A stretch of 64,000 bases of DNA from NCBI RefSeq assembly GCF_001434145.1, contig NZ_AZED01000011.1, forward strand, positions 62,667-126,666, in the 5' to 3' direction. Below, one piece after another: positions 44,946-53,091 of this stretch (position 1 is its first letter; each line of letters opens with the position of its first letter). Below the pieces are notes generated by a model. It ran no database searches, had not been told where the DNA came from, and worked only from the letters and a program-made list of their open reading frames with translations. A program made the translations under genes and the position numbers. Origin of the DNA: Lentilactobacillus otakiensis DSM 19908 = JCM 15040. GTDB lineage: Bacteria > Bacillota > Bacilli > Lactobacillales > Lactobacillaceae.

Positions 44946-44959
44946 TGTAAGCGTTTTCT
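44946..44959 (+). promoter_or_regulatory. cre box upstream of the Crh-like gene
   Basis: TGTAAGCGTTTTCT fits all positions of TGWAARCGYTWNCW, 60 bp upstream of the HPr-like start. It would make the gene itself a CcpA target. Confidence 0.75.
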
Positions 44960-45238
44960 AACGAACAATCAACACGTTCAGCCACTATTTGGTGAGTTTG
45001 ATGAGAAAATATAACGGCTTTGTGAAATTTTGTAAACCAACAGCTCCATTCTTAGTTTTGATCAATATTTTAGTTAGTCTTGTCAACCAACCTCACGAAT
45101 TCTTTAGGCTTTCCATACCAAATCTTTAACACTATTTCAGCCTGCAATCTTCCGTCAACGGATCACAAATTTCCTGTAATCGTCCTGCAAAGTTGATCAG
45201 TTATCCTGCTGGTACCAAATAAAAAACGAGGTGTTCTT
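44960..45238. other. Divergent promoter region
   Basis: A/T-rich upstream region shared by the Crh-like gene and the NlpC/P60 gene. Apart from the cre box I see no strong palindrome. Confidence 0.4.
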
Positions 45239-45805
45239 TTGAGATTTACTAAAACAATTTTGAGTTTCGCCGTCGCCGGTGCCATCATGGGTGGCGCGGT
45301 TACGTCAGCGAGTGCTGATACTTATACCAACGCAGGACAGGGAACTTACAACAGCGGGTACAGCCAGAATTATAATGGCGGCTATACCGGGCAGAGCAAC
45401 ACCACCAACAACACGGTGACGACCAACACGACCTCATCGACTGCCGACCAAGTAGTTGATTTGGCCAAACAATTGGCAACCCAAAACATCCCTTACGTAT
45501 GGGGTGGCGAGTCATTGAGCGGAATGGACTGCTCCGGCCTGACCGATTATGTTTATCAGAAGGCAGCCGGCATCAGCCTGGGCCACTACACAGTTACGCA
45601 AGAGAGTCATGTGACTAAGAAGGCTGTTTCGGCAGCTCAACCTGGCGACTTGCTGTTCTGGGGTAATGAAGGCGCATCGTACCACGTTGCCATCTATATT
45701 GGGAATAACCAGTATGTAGCAGCACCACAACCGGGTCAAAACGTTGAAATTGAGACAATTAATTCGGCGTTTATGCCTAGTTTTGCGGGTCAAGTAACTG
45801 GTTAG
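45239..45805 (+). CDS. Secreted NlpC/P60 hydrolase
   Basis: A 188-residue wall endopeptidase. A signal peptide (about 1-26, ending SASA) is followed by an Asn/Tyr/Gly/Thr-rich linker (about 27-68) and a compact NlpC/P60 domain. That domain has the catalytic Cys in SGMDCSGLTDYV and His in SYHVAIYIG. The start is TTG, seven bases after GAGG. It has no separate binding domain; the linker may fill that role. Repeat R2 copy D begins at its stop codon. Confidence 0.88.
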   Translation: MRFTKTILSFAVAGAIMGGAVTSASADTYTNAGQGTYNSGYSQNYNGGYTGQSNTTNNTVTTNTTSSTADQVVDLAKQLATQNIPYVWGGESLSGMDCSGLTDYVYQKAAGISLGHYTVTQESHVTKKAVSAAQPGDLLFWGNEGASYHVAIYIGNNQYVAAPQPGQNVEIETINSAFMPSFAGQVTG

Positions 45806-45938
45806 AGTGCGCACCAAGCCGGTTAGCTTTGGAGCATTAATGTAATAACCAGTTTTGATGCGGGTCATGCATCGAAGCTGGTTATTGGATTAAGCGGACA
45901 AAGTTGGCTTGCGTAGCACGTTTCAGCAAAATAACAGC
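45803..45938 (+). repeat. Hairpin repeat R2, copy D
   Basis: Begins AGAGTGCGCACCAAGCCGG and ends GTAGCACGTTTCAGC, with the inner hairpin AATAACCAG..GATGC..GCATC..CTGGTTATT. The left end overlaps the stop codon of the NlpC/P60 gene. Confidence 0.75.
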
Positions 45939-45945
45939 AAAAAAT

Positions 45946-45991
45946 AGAGGTGTCCTCCCCGATCAAATATTTCGGGAAAGGACACCTCTTT
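45946..45991 (-). terminator. tenA terminator
   Basis: AGAGGTGTCCT and its complement close an inner CCCGA/TCGGG stem, followed by ATTTTTTG on the minus strand. Confidence 0.88.
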
Positions 45992-46005
45992 AATTTGCGT
46001 TCATT

Positions 46006-46719
46006 TTAGAGCATTGGGGCACCTTTACCATCCAAGGCGACTGCTTTCCAATTGTCCCAAGTAATCTGCTTGTATGCCGCATCCCAGAAGTACCACTCCA
46101 GCAGGCAGCTCTTCAAAAACGTTTGCTTGGCCTGTTCCTGTTCGCGTGGTGTGGCGGATTCAGCTTCGTGATCAATGATTCCGAAGAATTTTTGGATATA
46201 GCCATTTGGCCCCTCGAAGTCACCGCCACCGATGTTCAGGAAGTCCTTAAACGGCTCATCCTGGACGCGGGTCTGCTTGCGCATGAACTTACCAAGCTCA
46301 ATGTACATCCACTCTCCTGCGGCAAATGACGGCAGAATTTGCAGAACACTGTGGGTTTGGATCGTGGCCGCCATGTGCTGACGATACATTTGGTTGATCG
46401 GCTGGATCGGCGTTTGCTTGAGAGTTTCCCAATCGTGAGGCATCGATTCCGGCTCGCGGGCTAACCAATCTCGCAGCATGGTGAGCTGCAGGTCCTGACG
46501 TTTGTGGAATAACAACGCCTGTTCTGTGTTGGTGCTGTAATTAATCAAGGCGTTAATGACGGCGACCTCGTTATACTCAAAGGCAATGTCTTGTTCGTCG
46601 TAGTAGTGCAGCTGTTCCGGCGTTAATTTACCATTGATGATTCCCTGGACAAACGGATGCTTCTCGTTGGCGATCAGGTACGGTTGGGCTTCAAACAAGA
46701 TATCTTGTGACAGTGACAT
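46006..46719 (-). CDS. tenA: TenA-family thiaminase/aminopyrimidine hydrolase
   Basis: Salvages thiamin breakdown products by hydrolysing aminopyrimidines, feeding thiamin synthesis. The 237-residue all-helical protein has family marks YYDEQDIAFEYNEVA and FLKSCLLEWYFWDAAY, with the catalytic Glu near the C-terminus. The segment LPSFAAGEWMYIELG carries Ser where classic TenA has its catalytic Cys, so it may belong to the TenA_E-like group. A TPP riboswitch precedes it, and no other thi gene is near. GGAGG lies upstream of the ATG. Confidence 0.92.
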   Translation of the reverse strand: MSLSQDILFEAQPYLIANEKHPFVQGIINGKLTPEQLHYYDEQDIAFEYNEVAVINALINYSTNTEQALLFHKRQDLQLTMLRDWLAREPESMPHDWETLKQTPIQPINQMYRQHMAATIQTHSVLQILPSFAAGEWMYIELGKFMRKQTRVQDEPFKDFLNIGGGDFEGPNGYIQKFFGIIDHEAESATPREQEQAKQTFLKSCLLEWYFWDAAYKQITWDNWKAVALDGKGAPML

Positions 46720-46752
46720 GGTGGTTCCTCCTTGTGTGGCGGTAGTGCTTGG

Positions 46753-46793
46753 GTAAAAAAATAACAGCTGACTGCAATTTGCAGGTTAGCTGT
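46753..46793 (-). terminator. Expression-platform terminator of the tenA leader
   Basis: ACAGCT..CTGCAA/TTGCAG..AGCTGT stem followed by TATTTTTTT on the minus strand, 34 bases before the tenA ATG. Confidence 0.88.
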
Positions 46794-46794
46794 A

Positions 46795-46920
46795 ATCTAG
46801 TGGAAACGTGCTTCGACGAACCAGATGCTAACTTCTAAGAATGCTTGGATTAAAGTCCCAAGACTAGGGACTTCAATCCAAGCACCCTTAGAAACAGCAT
46901 CTACCAGTTCTTGTCGCACT
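46795..46920 (-). repeat. Hairpin repeat R2, copy E, inside the TPP leader
   Basis: On the minus strand it starts AGAGTGCGACAAGAACTGG and ends CGAAGCACGTTTCCACTAGAT. The inside is a long hairpin (AGATGCT..CTAAGGGTGCTTGGATT..AGTCCC with complements). It lies exactly between the TPP aptamer and the terminator. Confidence 0.85.
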
Positions 46921-47005
46921 CTGATTCTTCCTTCGACAGTGCTAACTGTATCAGGTTCAATGGGTATTTCTCAGCCTTTCGGCACCCCAGACCACGGTTT
47001 ATTTG
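46921..47005 (-). promoter_or_regulatory. TPP riboswitch aptamer
   Basis: Minus-strand GGGGTGCC..GGCTGAGA..ACCC..TGAACCTGAT..GTTAGCACTG..GAAGGAA is the THI-box consensus in order. Bound thiamin pyrophosphate should favour the terminator at 46753-46793 and lower tenA expression. Confidence 0.95.
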
Positions 47006-47055
47006 GTTGTACAAGTTAATTATATCTAGGCAACACACCACATACAAGAGGAATA

Positions 47056-47403
47056 TTAAAGTGTTTGATGAATATTGTCTAACACCATGTCCAACAGATC
47101 AGGTGTGATGGACTCATGAAATCTGAATGGGCGAGCTCGGTAATCAAAGCAGCTTAATTGCTCAACGAATATTGTCCCCTCCGTTGTGGTTCGATCATCC
47201 AAAGAAACATGTAAAGGATGATAATATTGCCCATGCGAGACTGGAACACACCAGATAAATGGTGACGTGGCTGATAATTGTTGCTTGCTGACAACTAAAG
47301 CAGGATGCCAGCCCTGTTCTTCATGTCCACGAGAAGGATTAAAGTTAATATCAATGATGTCACCTTGCTTGGGCATATATGCCGGGTTCTGAGTTTCTAC
47401 CAC
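47056..47403 (-). CDS. MazF/PemK-type toxin
   Basis: A 115-residue putative mRNA interferase. PKQGDIIDINFNPSRGHEEQGWHPALVVS is the MazF N-terminal pattern (here interrupted by family positions), followed by WCVPVSHG and TTEGTIFVEQLSCFDYRAR. It starts at a GTG three bases after the antitoxin stop, with AAGGAG inside the antitoxin gene, so expression is coupled. All core features look intact. Confidence 0.88.
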   Translation of the reverse strand: MVETQNPAYMPKQGDIIDINFNPSRGHEEQGWHPALVVSKQQLSATSPFIWCVPVSHGQYYHPLHVSLDDRTTTEGTIFVEQLSCFDYRARPFRFHESITPDLLDMVLDNIHQTL

Positions 47404-47406
47404 AAT

Positions 47407-47691
47407 TTACCAAATCTCCTTCCCAGTCGGCCGCTTCTGTGACCAATCTTTTAAATCTTCAGGCTGCTTATATGTTTCCGGTGTCCCAGTGTAGTTCGCA
47501 TACTTTTCTGCTAACGTCGGTTTGTCCTCAGGTTCAAGTGCCAAGATATCACGTCCATTGTGATGCACCGTTATCACTCTAATTTTTGTGCCTTCAGTCA
47601 AATTGCCAGCAGCTAGTGCTTTCTTGCTCAAAAATGCACCGTGCCCATTTCCCCACTTAGTAATCTTTGTTTCGCTGATTTCATTAACCAT
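47407..47691 (-). CDS. MazE-type antitoxin (AbrB fold)
   Basis: A 94-residue protein. The N-terminal SETKITKWGNGHGAFLSK and GTKIRVITVHHN give the AbrB-like DNA-binding domain, and the acidic, Pro-rich tail would bind and block the toxin. GAGG lies upstream of the ATG. First gene of the toxin-antitoxin pair; autorepression is expected for the family. Confidence 0.85.
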   Translation of the reverse strand: MVNEISETKITKWGNGHGAFLSKKALAAGNLTEGTKIRVITVHHNGRDILALEPEDKPTLAEKYANYTGTPETYKQPEDLKDWSQKRPTGKEIW

Positions 47692-47877
47692 TAGGGAGCA
47701 CCTCTCTTCATTATTTCCTTCAGTTTAACCAAATGTTTAAACATGGTCAACTAAAGCATCTCAACTTGGATCATGATCACCTCCTCAGACAGGACCCACA
47801 TTAAATTAAATACGAAAGTTTTGCTCGTTTTTTTGAAATTCATGACGAACATCGGCCAACAGAACATCCATCTAACT

Positions 47878-47907
47878 TTGCCAAAGGGCTACGTATTGAA
47901 TTATAAT
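47878..47907 (+). promoter_or_regulatory. Promoter of the first small membrane protein gene
   Basis: TTGCCA, an 18-bp spacer and TATAAT. The segment CGTATTGAATTATAAT and the following AAGTACTAAT recur before the second copy (TATAAT at 48488-48493). Confidence 0.65.
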
Positions 47908-47937
47908 AAAGTACTAATAGGTGTTGGGGGGATCAGC

Positions 47938-48357
47938 ATGGTCGAATACACATTGTTAACACTAATTGCGATTGGGTGCTTCGGGATGACGATGTATTGC
48001 ATCAGCCTGCTGAGCGGCAATCAAGAATCCACAGACGATCAGAAGCCAGATGAGCCACATCTCTACGAAGGCAAAACGCCCCAGTATGATGTTGAAGTTG
48101 AACCCGGAACCTACCATTACGACCCGGTGACGGGCAAGACCGATGTCCCAATTGATGAGTTTGACCTGTACATGCTGTATACGATTGATAATCTCCCACG
48201 TGGGCAGAAGTTGAAATTGAACCCAACCGATCAGGCGCTGACTGACAAGCTGAAAAGTCCCGCCGGACATTGGGATCAATTTCCTCCGGCAGTCCAACAC
48301 TTACCAATGGTTTGGACAATTGGTGGGCATGGGTTGGTGCTGTTGAGAATTAAATAA
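47938..48357 (+). CDS. Small membrane-anchored protein, tandem copy 1
   Basis: A 139-residue protein with one N-terminal membrane helix (about residues 4-25) and an acidic soluble domain. It contains YDVEVEPGTYHYDPVTGKTDVP, here split by conserved positions, then FDLYMLYTIDNLPRGQKL and a final VWTIGGHGLVLLRIK. The ATG at 47938 follows GGGGGA; upstream in-frame codons have no site. It is closely related to the next gene. I do not recognise the family. Confidence 0.72.
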   Translation: MVEYTLLTLIAIGCFGMTMYCISLLSGNQESTDDQKPDEPHLYEGKTPQYDVEVEPGTYHYDPVTGKTDVPIDEFDLYMLYTIDNLPRGQKLKLNPTDQALTDKLKSPAGHWDQFPPAVQHLPMVWTIGGHGLVLLRIK

Positions 48358-48370
48358 ATTTAACGTATAT

Positions 48371-48408
48371 AGGACTCGGAGTTGTTTAGCTTCGGGTCCT
48401 TTTCTATA
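48371..48408 (+). terminator. Terminator of copy 1
   Basis: AGGACTCGGAG/CTTCGGGTCCT stem followed by TTTCT. Confidence 0.75.
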
Positions 48409-48523
48409 TATCGATTTTGAGAGTGTTTAGCCACCACTCCCCAATCTTCAAAAAGTCCAATTCCACATGTTTTCCAACGTATTGAATTATAATGAAGTAC
48501 TAATGGTGGTTAGGGGGATTCGG

Positions 48524-48937
48524 ATGGTTGTTGAATACTTCTTGATAATCGGCATCGCTTGCAGTGGCCTGGTGACCATGTGTATTAGTGTGCTCTGGGC
48601 CGACCGGAATGCACCGAAGCCACTGCCCCCGGAACCTCGTTTGTATGAAGGAAAATTGCCCAAATTCGATGTCGAAGTCGAACCTGGAACTTACCAGTAT
48701 GATCCGCAAACCGGCGAGACCAACATCCCGGTCAATGAGTTCGATTTGTGGATGCTTTATACAATTGACAACCTGCCGAGAGAACGACAGGTGCTGTTAA
48801 ATGACGTAGACCTGAACTTGACTCAGCAACTCAAGAATCCTGAAGGTGACTGGTCGCAATTTCCACTGGCAGTTCAGGAAATGCCGATGATTTGGACGAT
48901 TGCTGATCATGGCATGGTGCTGTTGCGAATTAGATGA
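48524..48937 (+). CDS. Small membrane-anchored protein, tandem copy 2
   Basis: A 137-residue paralogue of the preceding gene. It has a membrane helix at residues 4-25, then FDVEVEPGTYQYDPQTGETN, FDLWMLYTIDNLPRERQ and IWTIADHGMVLLRIR. GGGGGATTCGG precedes the ATG at 48524. The upstream promoter block is duplicated together with the gene, so both are probably expressed in the same way. Confidence 0.72.
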   Translation: MVVEYFLIIGIACSGLVTMCISVLWADRNAPKPLPPEPRLYEGKLPKFDVEVEPGTYQYDPQTGETNIPVNEFDLWMLYTIDNLPRERQVLLNDVDLNLTQQLKNPEGDWSQFPLAVQEMPMIWTIADHGMVLLRIR

Positions 48938-48944
48938 ACACATG

Positions 48945-48985
48945 AAAAAGGACTCGAAGCGATTTGGCTTCGCGTCCTTTATTTT
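48945..48985. terminator. Bidirectional terminator
   Basis: AAAGGACTCGAAGC/GGCTTCGCGTCCTTT between convergent genes, followed by ATTTTG. Confidence 0.8.
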
Positions 48986-48992
48986 GATTAGA

Positions 48993-50885
48993 TTAGTAGT
49001 TTCCCTGAATCACAAGTTTCTTGTTAGCAGATACGTATTGCCCGTTGGTTAACTGATATCTGGTAGTCAAATTATGCTTCACGAGCTTCTTCACATGCAG
49101 ACGGGTGCCCTTTTTGTAGTGATGGGCTTTGCCAGTTAGGCTAGCAGTCTTGTATGAGTTGACGCCCTTTTTAGCGATGACCGTGATCTTTTTGTTCTTT
49201 GGCATCGTTTGGTAATAGACGTTTAGAACATAATTCTTGTTGGCTGTGATGTAGCCAGTCTTGCCATAATGCTTGGACTGTTTGTTCACATCACGAACCT
49301 TGTAGCGGAGTGCCCCACCATTGGACTTGGCGTACCCCGTCACGACAAACATTGGTCGGTTGACACGGGTGCGCTTGGTGTACTTGGCAATCCGATCAGA
49401 CTTGCTAAAGGTTGGATCGCTGTACATGTAAATCGCTTTGGTTGAGTAAACAGCCGTCCCTTTAACCGCAGCATAATTTGGTAGACCAGTTGTACCGTCT
49501 GCCTTGTTTGGTGTGGTTGGATTCCAGTTTGGATTGGTGCTTGGCGTTGTGTTGCCATTCGTATTTGTGTTGGTATTGGATGAGCTTCCGCCGCCATGGT
49601 TATTCGATGGTGTTACTGGAAGTGGAACTGGTGTGACTTTGTATAGACGTAATTGGATACTTCCAGTTCCCCCTGTATCCAAACCACCATTACCACCACC
49701 AGAAAAGTTAGGGGTTACACCATTGAATTGGTAATAGTATGAAGTGGCGGTCTTATTTGTCGACGCATCAGGTGCAAAGTCATACCCGAGTGCCTTTAAG
49801 GCTTGTTCCAAGGGATATCCATTAGACGCTTTTAAGGATCCTATTTTGGTTAAATCCAAGTAAAAAAATGATCCGGTAAAGCCTACATGATCTAATGTAC
49901 TGAAAAGCTTAGTTTGAACATCCCCTTGAACAGGTCCATCTCCGTCGTTCAGATTCTCCCAGAAGATCTCTCCATTTGCACCGATTTGAGGCATTAGATC
50001 TTGGACATTTTTGGGAAGAGGTGTGAAACTGCCATCTTTATTTTCCACGGTTGCAAGATACTTTCCACCACTCAAACTGTCTTGTTGGGCAATTCTTGCT
50101 TTAGTCCGCAATTCTACTCCATGGTCGTCTGGTGCATATGAATAGTCAGTCAACGTTGCCCAGTTGTGGCTATACAGATATTTATCAAGTGCAGCTTTAT
50201 CTGTAAGATTCAGCCTTAATGGAATTTTGATGCTCCAAGAATTTCCAGGATGCAGGGTACCTCTTACACGGAACCTATCCATCGTTGACCAGTCTGCGTC
50301 AGCGGGGACCGTTTCCGACGCGGGATGTGATCCAGGTAAAAAATATTCCTTTCCAGCAATGTATGTTGTAAGCACCATTTCGCTCTGGCTGTCAGCTTCA
50401 GGGGCAATGGACGACTGCCCCCGACTATTATCATAAATTAAGGGTGCGTCTGAACTGTCTTTCAAAGGCAATCCAACAATTTCATTAACCTTTTTATCTT
50501 CCTTTGTGTTGTTCGTAATCGTAAAATTCATTGTCAGATTTTTGTAATGGTCTGCATTAATAATGGTCTTACGATAAGTACTGTTATCTCCGATAAGTGC
50601 ATAATTTGAATCTTCAAGATTACCGCTATCATCCGTTGCTTGAAAATACAGTGAATGTTCAAACCCATTTGGAGTTTGTGGTGTCTGCATTGATTGTCCG
50701 CTCACGGTATTCGTGTACATCGCCCCGGTAAAAGTAGTATTAACGGTCGAACTCACACTAGTTTGAGTTGTTTCTGCCAAAGCAGTTGCTTGCTGACCAA
50801 TAACCGGCGCACTTAATACTAAGCCCGCCAAAACTGCAGCACTAAAAGACAATTGCTTCAGCAACATTTTATGTTTAATATTCAA
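48993..50885 (-). CDS. Large secreted surface protein with C-terminal DUF5776-like domain
   Basis: A 630-residue protein. The start is TTG (50883-50885), seven bases after GGAGG. The signal peptide ends near residue 37 (TALAE). The large N-terminal domain (about 40-430) has no recognised family and is predicted beta-rich, with an Asn/Thr/Gly/Ser linker at about 435-475. The C-terminal 150 residues (VYSTKAIYMYSDPTF..RVNRPMFVVTGYAKSNGG..LVIQGNY) recur in the next gene and at the window end. This C-terminal domain is probably the wall anchor. Confidence 0.8.
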   Translation of the reverse strand: MNIKHKMLLKQLSFSAAVLAGLVLSAPVIGQQATALAETTQTSVSSTVNTTFTGAMYTNTVSGQSMQTPQTPNGFEHSLYFQATDDSGNLEDSNYALIGDNSTYRKTIINADHYKNLTMNFTITNNTKEDKKVNEIVGLPLKDSSDAPLIYDNSRGQSSIAPEADSQSEMVLTTYIAGKEYFLPGSHPASETVPADADWSTMDRFRVRGTLHPGNSWSIKIPLRLNLTDKAALDKYLYSHNWATLTDYSYAPDDHGVELRTKARIAQQDSLSGGKYLATVENKDGSFTPLPKNVQDLMPQIGANGEIFWENLNDGDGPVQGDVQTKLFSTLDHVGFTGSFFYLDLTKIGSLKASNGYPLEQALKALGYDFAPDASTNKTATSYYYQFNGVTPNFSGGGNGGLDTGGTGSIQLRLYKVTPVPLPVTPSNNHGGGSSSNTNTNTNGNTTPSTNPNWNPTTPNKADGTTGLPNYAAVKGTAVYSTKAIYMYSDPTFSKSDRIAKYTKRTRVNRPMFVVTGYAKSNGGALRYKVRDVNKQSKHYGKTGYITANKNYVLNVYYQTMPKNKKITVIAKKGVNSYKTASLTGKAHHYKKGTRLHVKKLVKHNLTTRYQLTNGQYVSANKKLVIQGNY

Positions 50886-51017
50886 TTTGATCCCTCCAAA
50901 AAAGCCCCATACATAACATTTAATGATCTTATTATAATGTGGATGACATTCCATGTCTACTTATATGATTATCGAAGCGTTAACTTTTTTGTAATGTAAA
51001 TACCAATACCTGTAATA

Positions 51018-51054
51018 ATAAAAAGCATGGCAAGTATGCCTACTCACCATGCTT
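51018..51054 (-). terminator. Terminator of the MucBP-like protein gene
   Basis: AAGCATGG/CCATGCTT stem followed by TTTTATT on the minus strand. Confidence 0.75.
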
Positions 51055-51069
51055 CATAATCCTATTCAC

Positions 51070-52431
51070 TTAATAATTCCCCTGAATCACAAGCTGCTTA
51101 TTTCCAGTCACATAATCACCATTAGTCAATTGATAACGAGTGGTCAAATTGTGCTTAACAAGCCTCTTGACATGTAGATGAGTGCCCTTCTTGTAGTGGG
51201 TCGCCTTGCCATTCAAGCTTGCTGTCCTGTATGCATTAACACCCTTCTTGGCAATGACGGTGATCTTCTTGTTCTTCGGCATCGTCTGATAATAAGCATT
51301 TAAAACATAACGCTTGTTAGATGTGATGTAGCCAGTCTTGCCATAATACTTGGAGTGTTTATTCACGTCACGAACCTCATATCGAAGTGCTCCGCCGTTG
51401 GACTTGGCGTAACCCGTTACGACAAACATCGGTCGGTTGATCCGCGTGCGCTTAGGATATTTAGCAATTCGGTCACTCTTATCAAAGTTTGGTGAACTGT
51501 ACATATAAATTGGCTTAACGGCATAGACAGCATCGCCCTTAACCTCAGCGTAGTTTGGCAAACCGGTTTTGCCATCGGCAGGCTTAGGTGTCGTTGGATT
51601 CCATGAATTGTTATTTGGTTGTGGTGCCGGAGTTGGGGCTGGACTTGGTGTAACTGGTGTTGGTGGAATTGGGACCACGTGAATCACCAATGTCGCATTC
51701 TGCTTGCTAGCCAAGTCGTAATTGATTGGCGAGTAGCTTACCAGCTGATATCCGGCCGGCAAGACTGGCTTGTACTGACCCTTCTGGCCCAAGAAGCCAG
51801 TGATGGTGTCCCGTTTGACGATGGAACCGTTGTTGTCATTGACGTACTCGATGGGCATGGTGGCCTGTTGGTAGTCGTAGATGATGGTGAAAGTTTGAGG
51901 AACACCCGTACTTGCGACGCGATCCATATCAACGGCGACGTCCGGTTGAAATGCCACACCGTTTTTATACCATTCGATGTACTTAGCAAGGCCCTCATTC
52001 ATAGTCGTGAAAGTCGTATCAAGTTGTTGCTCTAAGGTTGCTTTATCTATTGAGTCTGACACAGGGTCATGTCCAGTAATGACTAAATATGAATCCAATT
52101 CATCATTGGCTGAGTTGACGGTAAATTTGGTTGATACATAAAATGGCGATAACTTGGGATTGTATTGCACATCGACTTCCCTCAACGTATCAGCCACCGG
52201 GTATCCAGGTACCGTGGCATCAATATTTTTAGCATCCGTCTTATATGTAAGTGTTTGAGCAGCTTTTAAAGTGTTGCCTTTTGTATCGACAACCTTGACA
52301 ACCGCCTCGGCACCGGTAGGGTCAACAACCGGCTCGTCAGCCCGCGCATTCGTCCCTCCGACAAATAACGTGAGCATCACAGCCCCCATCGTTAACAGCA
52401 TCCAATTAAAACAATTCATCCGCTTCATCAT
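51070..52431 (-). CDS. Secreted MucBP-like protein with DUF5776-like domain
   Basis: A 453-residue protein. The signal peptide ends near residue 32 (ARAD). Repeats resembling MucBP modules follow: AEAVVKVVDTKGNTL with a VPGYPV segment, and MPIEYVNDNNGSIVKRDTITG then GYQLVSYSP. A Pro-rich linker (PTPVTPSPAPTPAPQP) leads to the C-terminal domain that is almost the same as in the preceding entry. A role in adhesion is plausible from MucBP but unproven. The ATG at 52431 is eight bases after GGAGG. Confidence 0.82.
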   Translation of the reverse strand: MMKRMNCFNWMLLTMGAVMLTLFVGGTNARADEPVVDPTGAEAVVKVVDTKGNTLKAAQTLTYKTDAKNIDATVPGYPVADTLREVDVQYNPKLSPFYVSTKFTVNSANDELDSYLVITGHDPVSDSIDKATLEQQLDTTFTTMNEGLAKYIEWYKNGVAFQPDVAVDMDRVASTGVPQTFTIIYDYQQATMPIEYVNDNNGSIVKRDTITGFLGQKGQYKPVLPAGYQLVSYSPINYDLASKQNATLVIHVVPIPPTPVTPSPAPTPAPQPNNNSWNPTTPKPADGKTGLPNYAEVKGDAVYAVKPIYMYSSPNFDKSDRIAKYPKRTRINRPMFVVTGYAKSNGGALRYEVRDVNKHSKYYGKTGYITSNKRYVLNAYYQTMPKNKKITVIAKKGVNAYRTASLNGKATHYKKGTHLHVKRLVKHNLTTRYQLTNGDYVTGNKQLVIQGNY

Positions 52432-52536
52432 TTTCACGGCCTCCCAACAGCCATCACAATTTTCCTCAACTCCATTGTACAATTTAGGCATATTTTATCA
52501 AAGTGGATGGTTATGGCAAAAAATAAAATCTGGCCA

Positions 52537-52573
52537 CAAAAAAAGCATGACGAATAATACTATTCATCATGCT
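52537..52573 (-). terminator. Terminator overlapping the DUF1836 stop codon
   Basis: AGCATGACGAATA/TATTCATCATGCT stem whose 5' arm includes the last codons of the DUF1836 gene, then TTTTTTTG on the minus strand. Confidence 0.9.
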
Positions 52574-53075
52574 TGTCATCATTATTAACTAACCCATTTA
52601 ATCGATTCTTTGCCGACAGCCAGAACAAAATTGACTGCACGGCATCGTACTGCATCAAAGTTGCCTGACTGGCGGATTTTAATTCCAAACTGGTCGGATC
52701 GGAAAGCTCCTTGCCTGCTTTGGCTGCCTGTTCGTTGAACATGATCACAAAATTATTGTAGCCAACTTTGGGTGAACCAGATCCCAGCAAGGCCATCAGA
52801 CCGGCCTTCACTTCATTCAATGAGAAGATGTTTTTCAACAGGCCGACAACAATAGCGCCGGCGAGCTGAGTCCGTTGGTATTTTTTCTTGACCGGCGGGA
52901 CCAAAATCTTCGCCTTGAAGTAATTATGCAGCATTGTTTTCGTAATTTTATCGCCGATAATCGGTTCCAAGTACCCATTCGTCAGGTCCAGCAACTGATC
53001 CAGGTGCAGTGAGAACGTTGGCAGCTCTTCCCACATCGGTAATTTAATTTGAAGCTCGGTAGTCGTCTTTGGCAT
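52560..53075 (-). CDS. DUF1836 family protein
   Basis: A 171-residue protein with WEELPTFSLHLDQLLDLTNGYL, then ITKTMLHNYFKAKILVPPVKKKYQRTQLAG broken by family positions, the DUF1836 pattern. The N-terminal half resembles a MerR-type winged helix, so DNA binding is possible; the role is unknown. The ATG at 53075 has GGGAG upstream. It lies 16 bases after degV and is probably co-transcribed. Confidence 0.82.
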   Translation of the reverse strand: MPKTTTELQIKLPMWEELPTFSLHLDQLLDLTNGYLEPIIGDKITKTMLHNYFKAKILVPPVKKKYQRTQLAGAIVVGLLKNIFSLNEVKAGLMALLGSGSPKVGYNNFVIMFNEQAAKAGKELSDPTSLELKSASQATLMQYDAVQSILFWLSAKNRLNGLVNNDDKHDE

Positions 53076-53091
53076 CGAACCGCTCCCTCTT

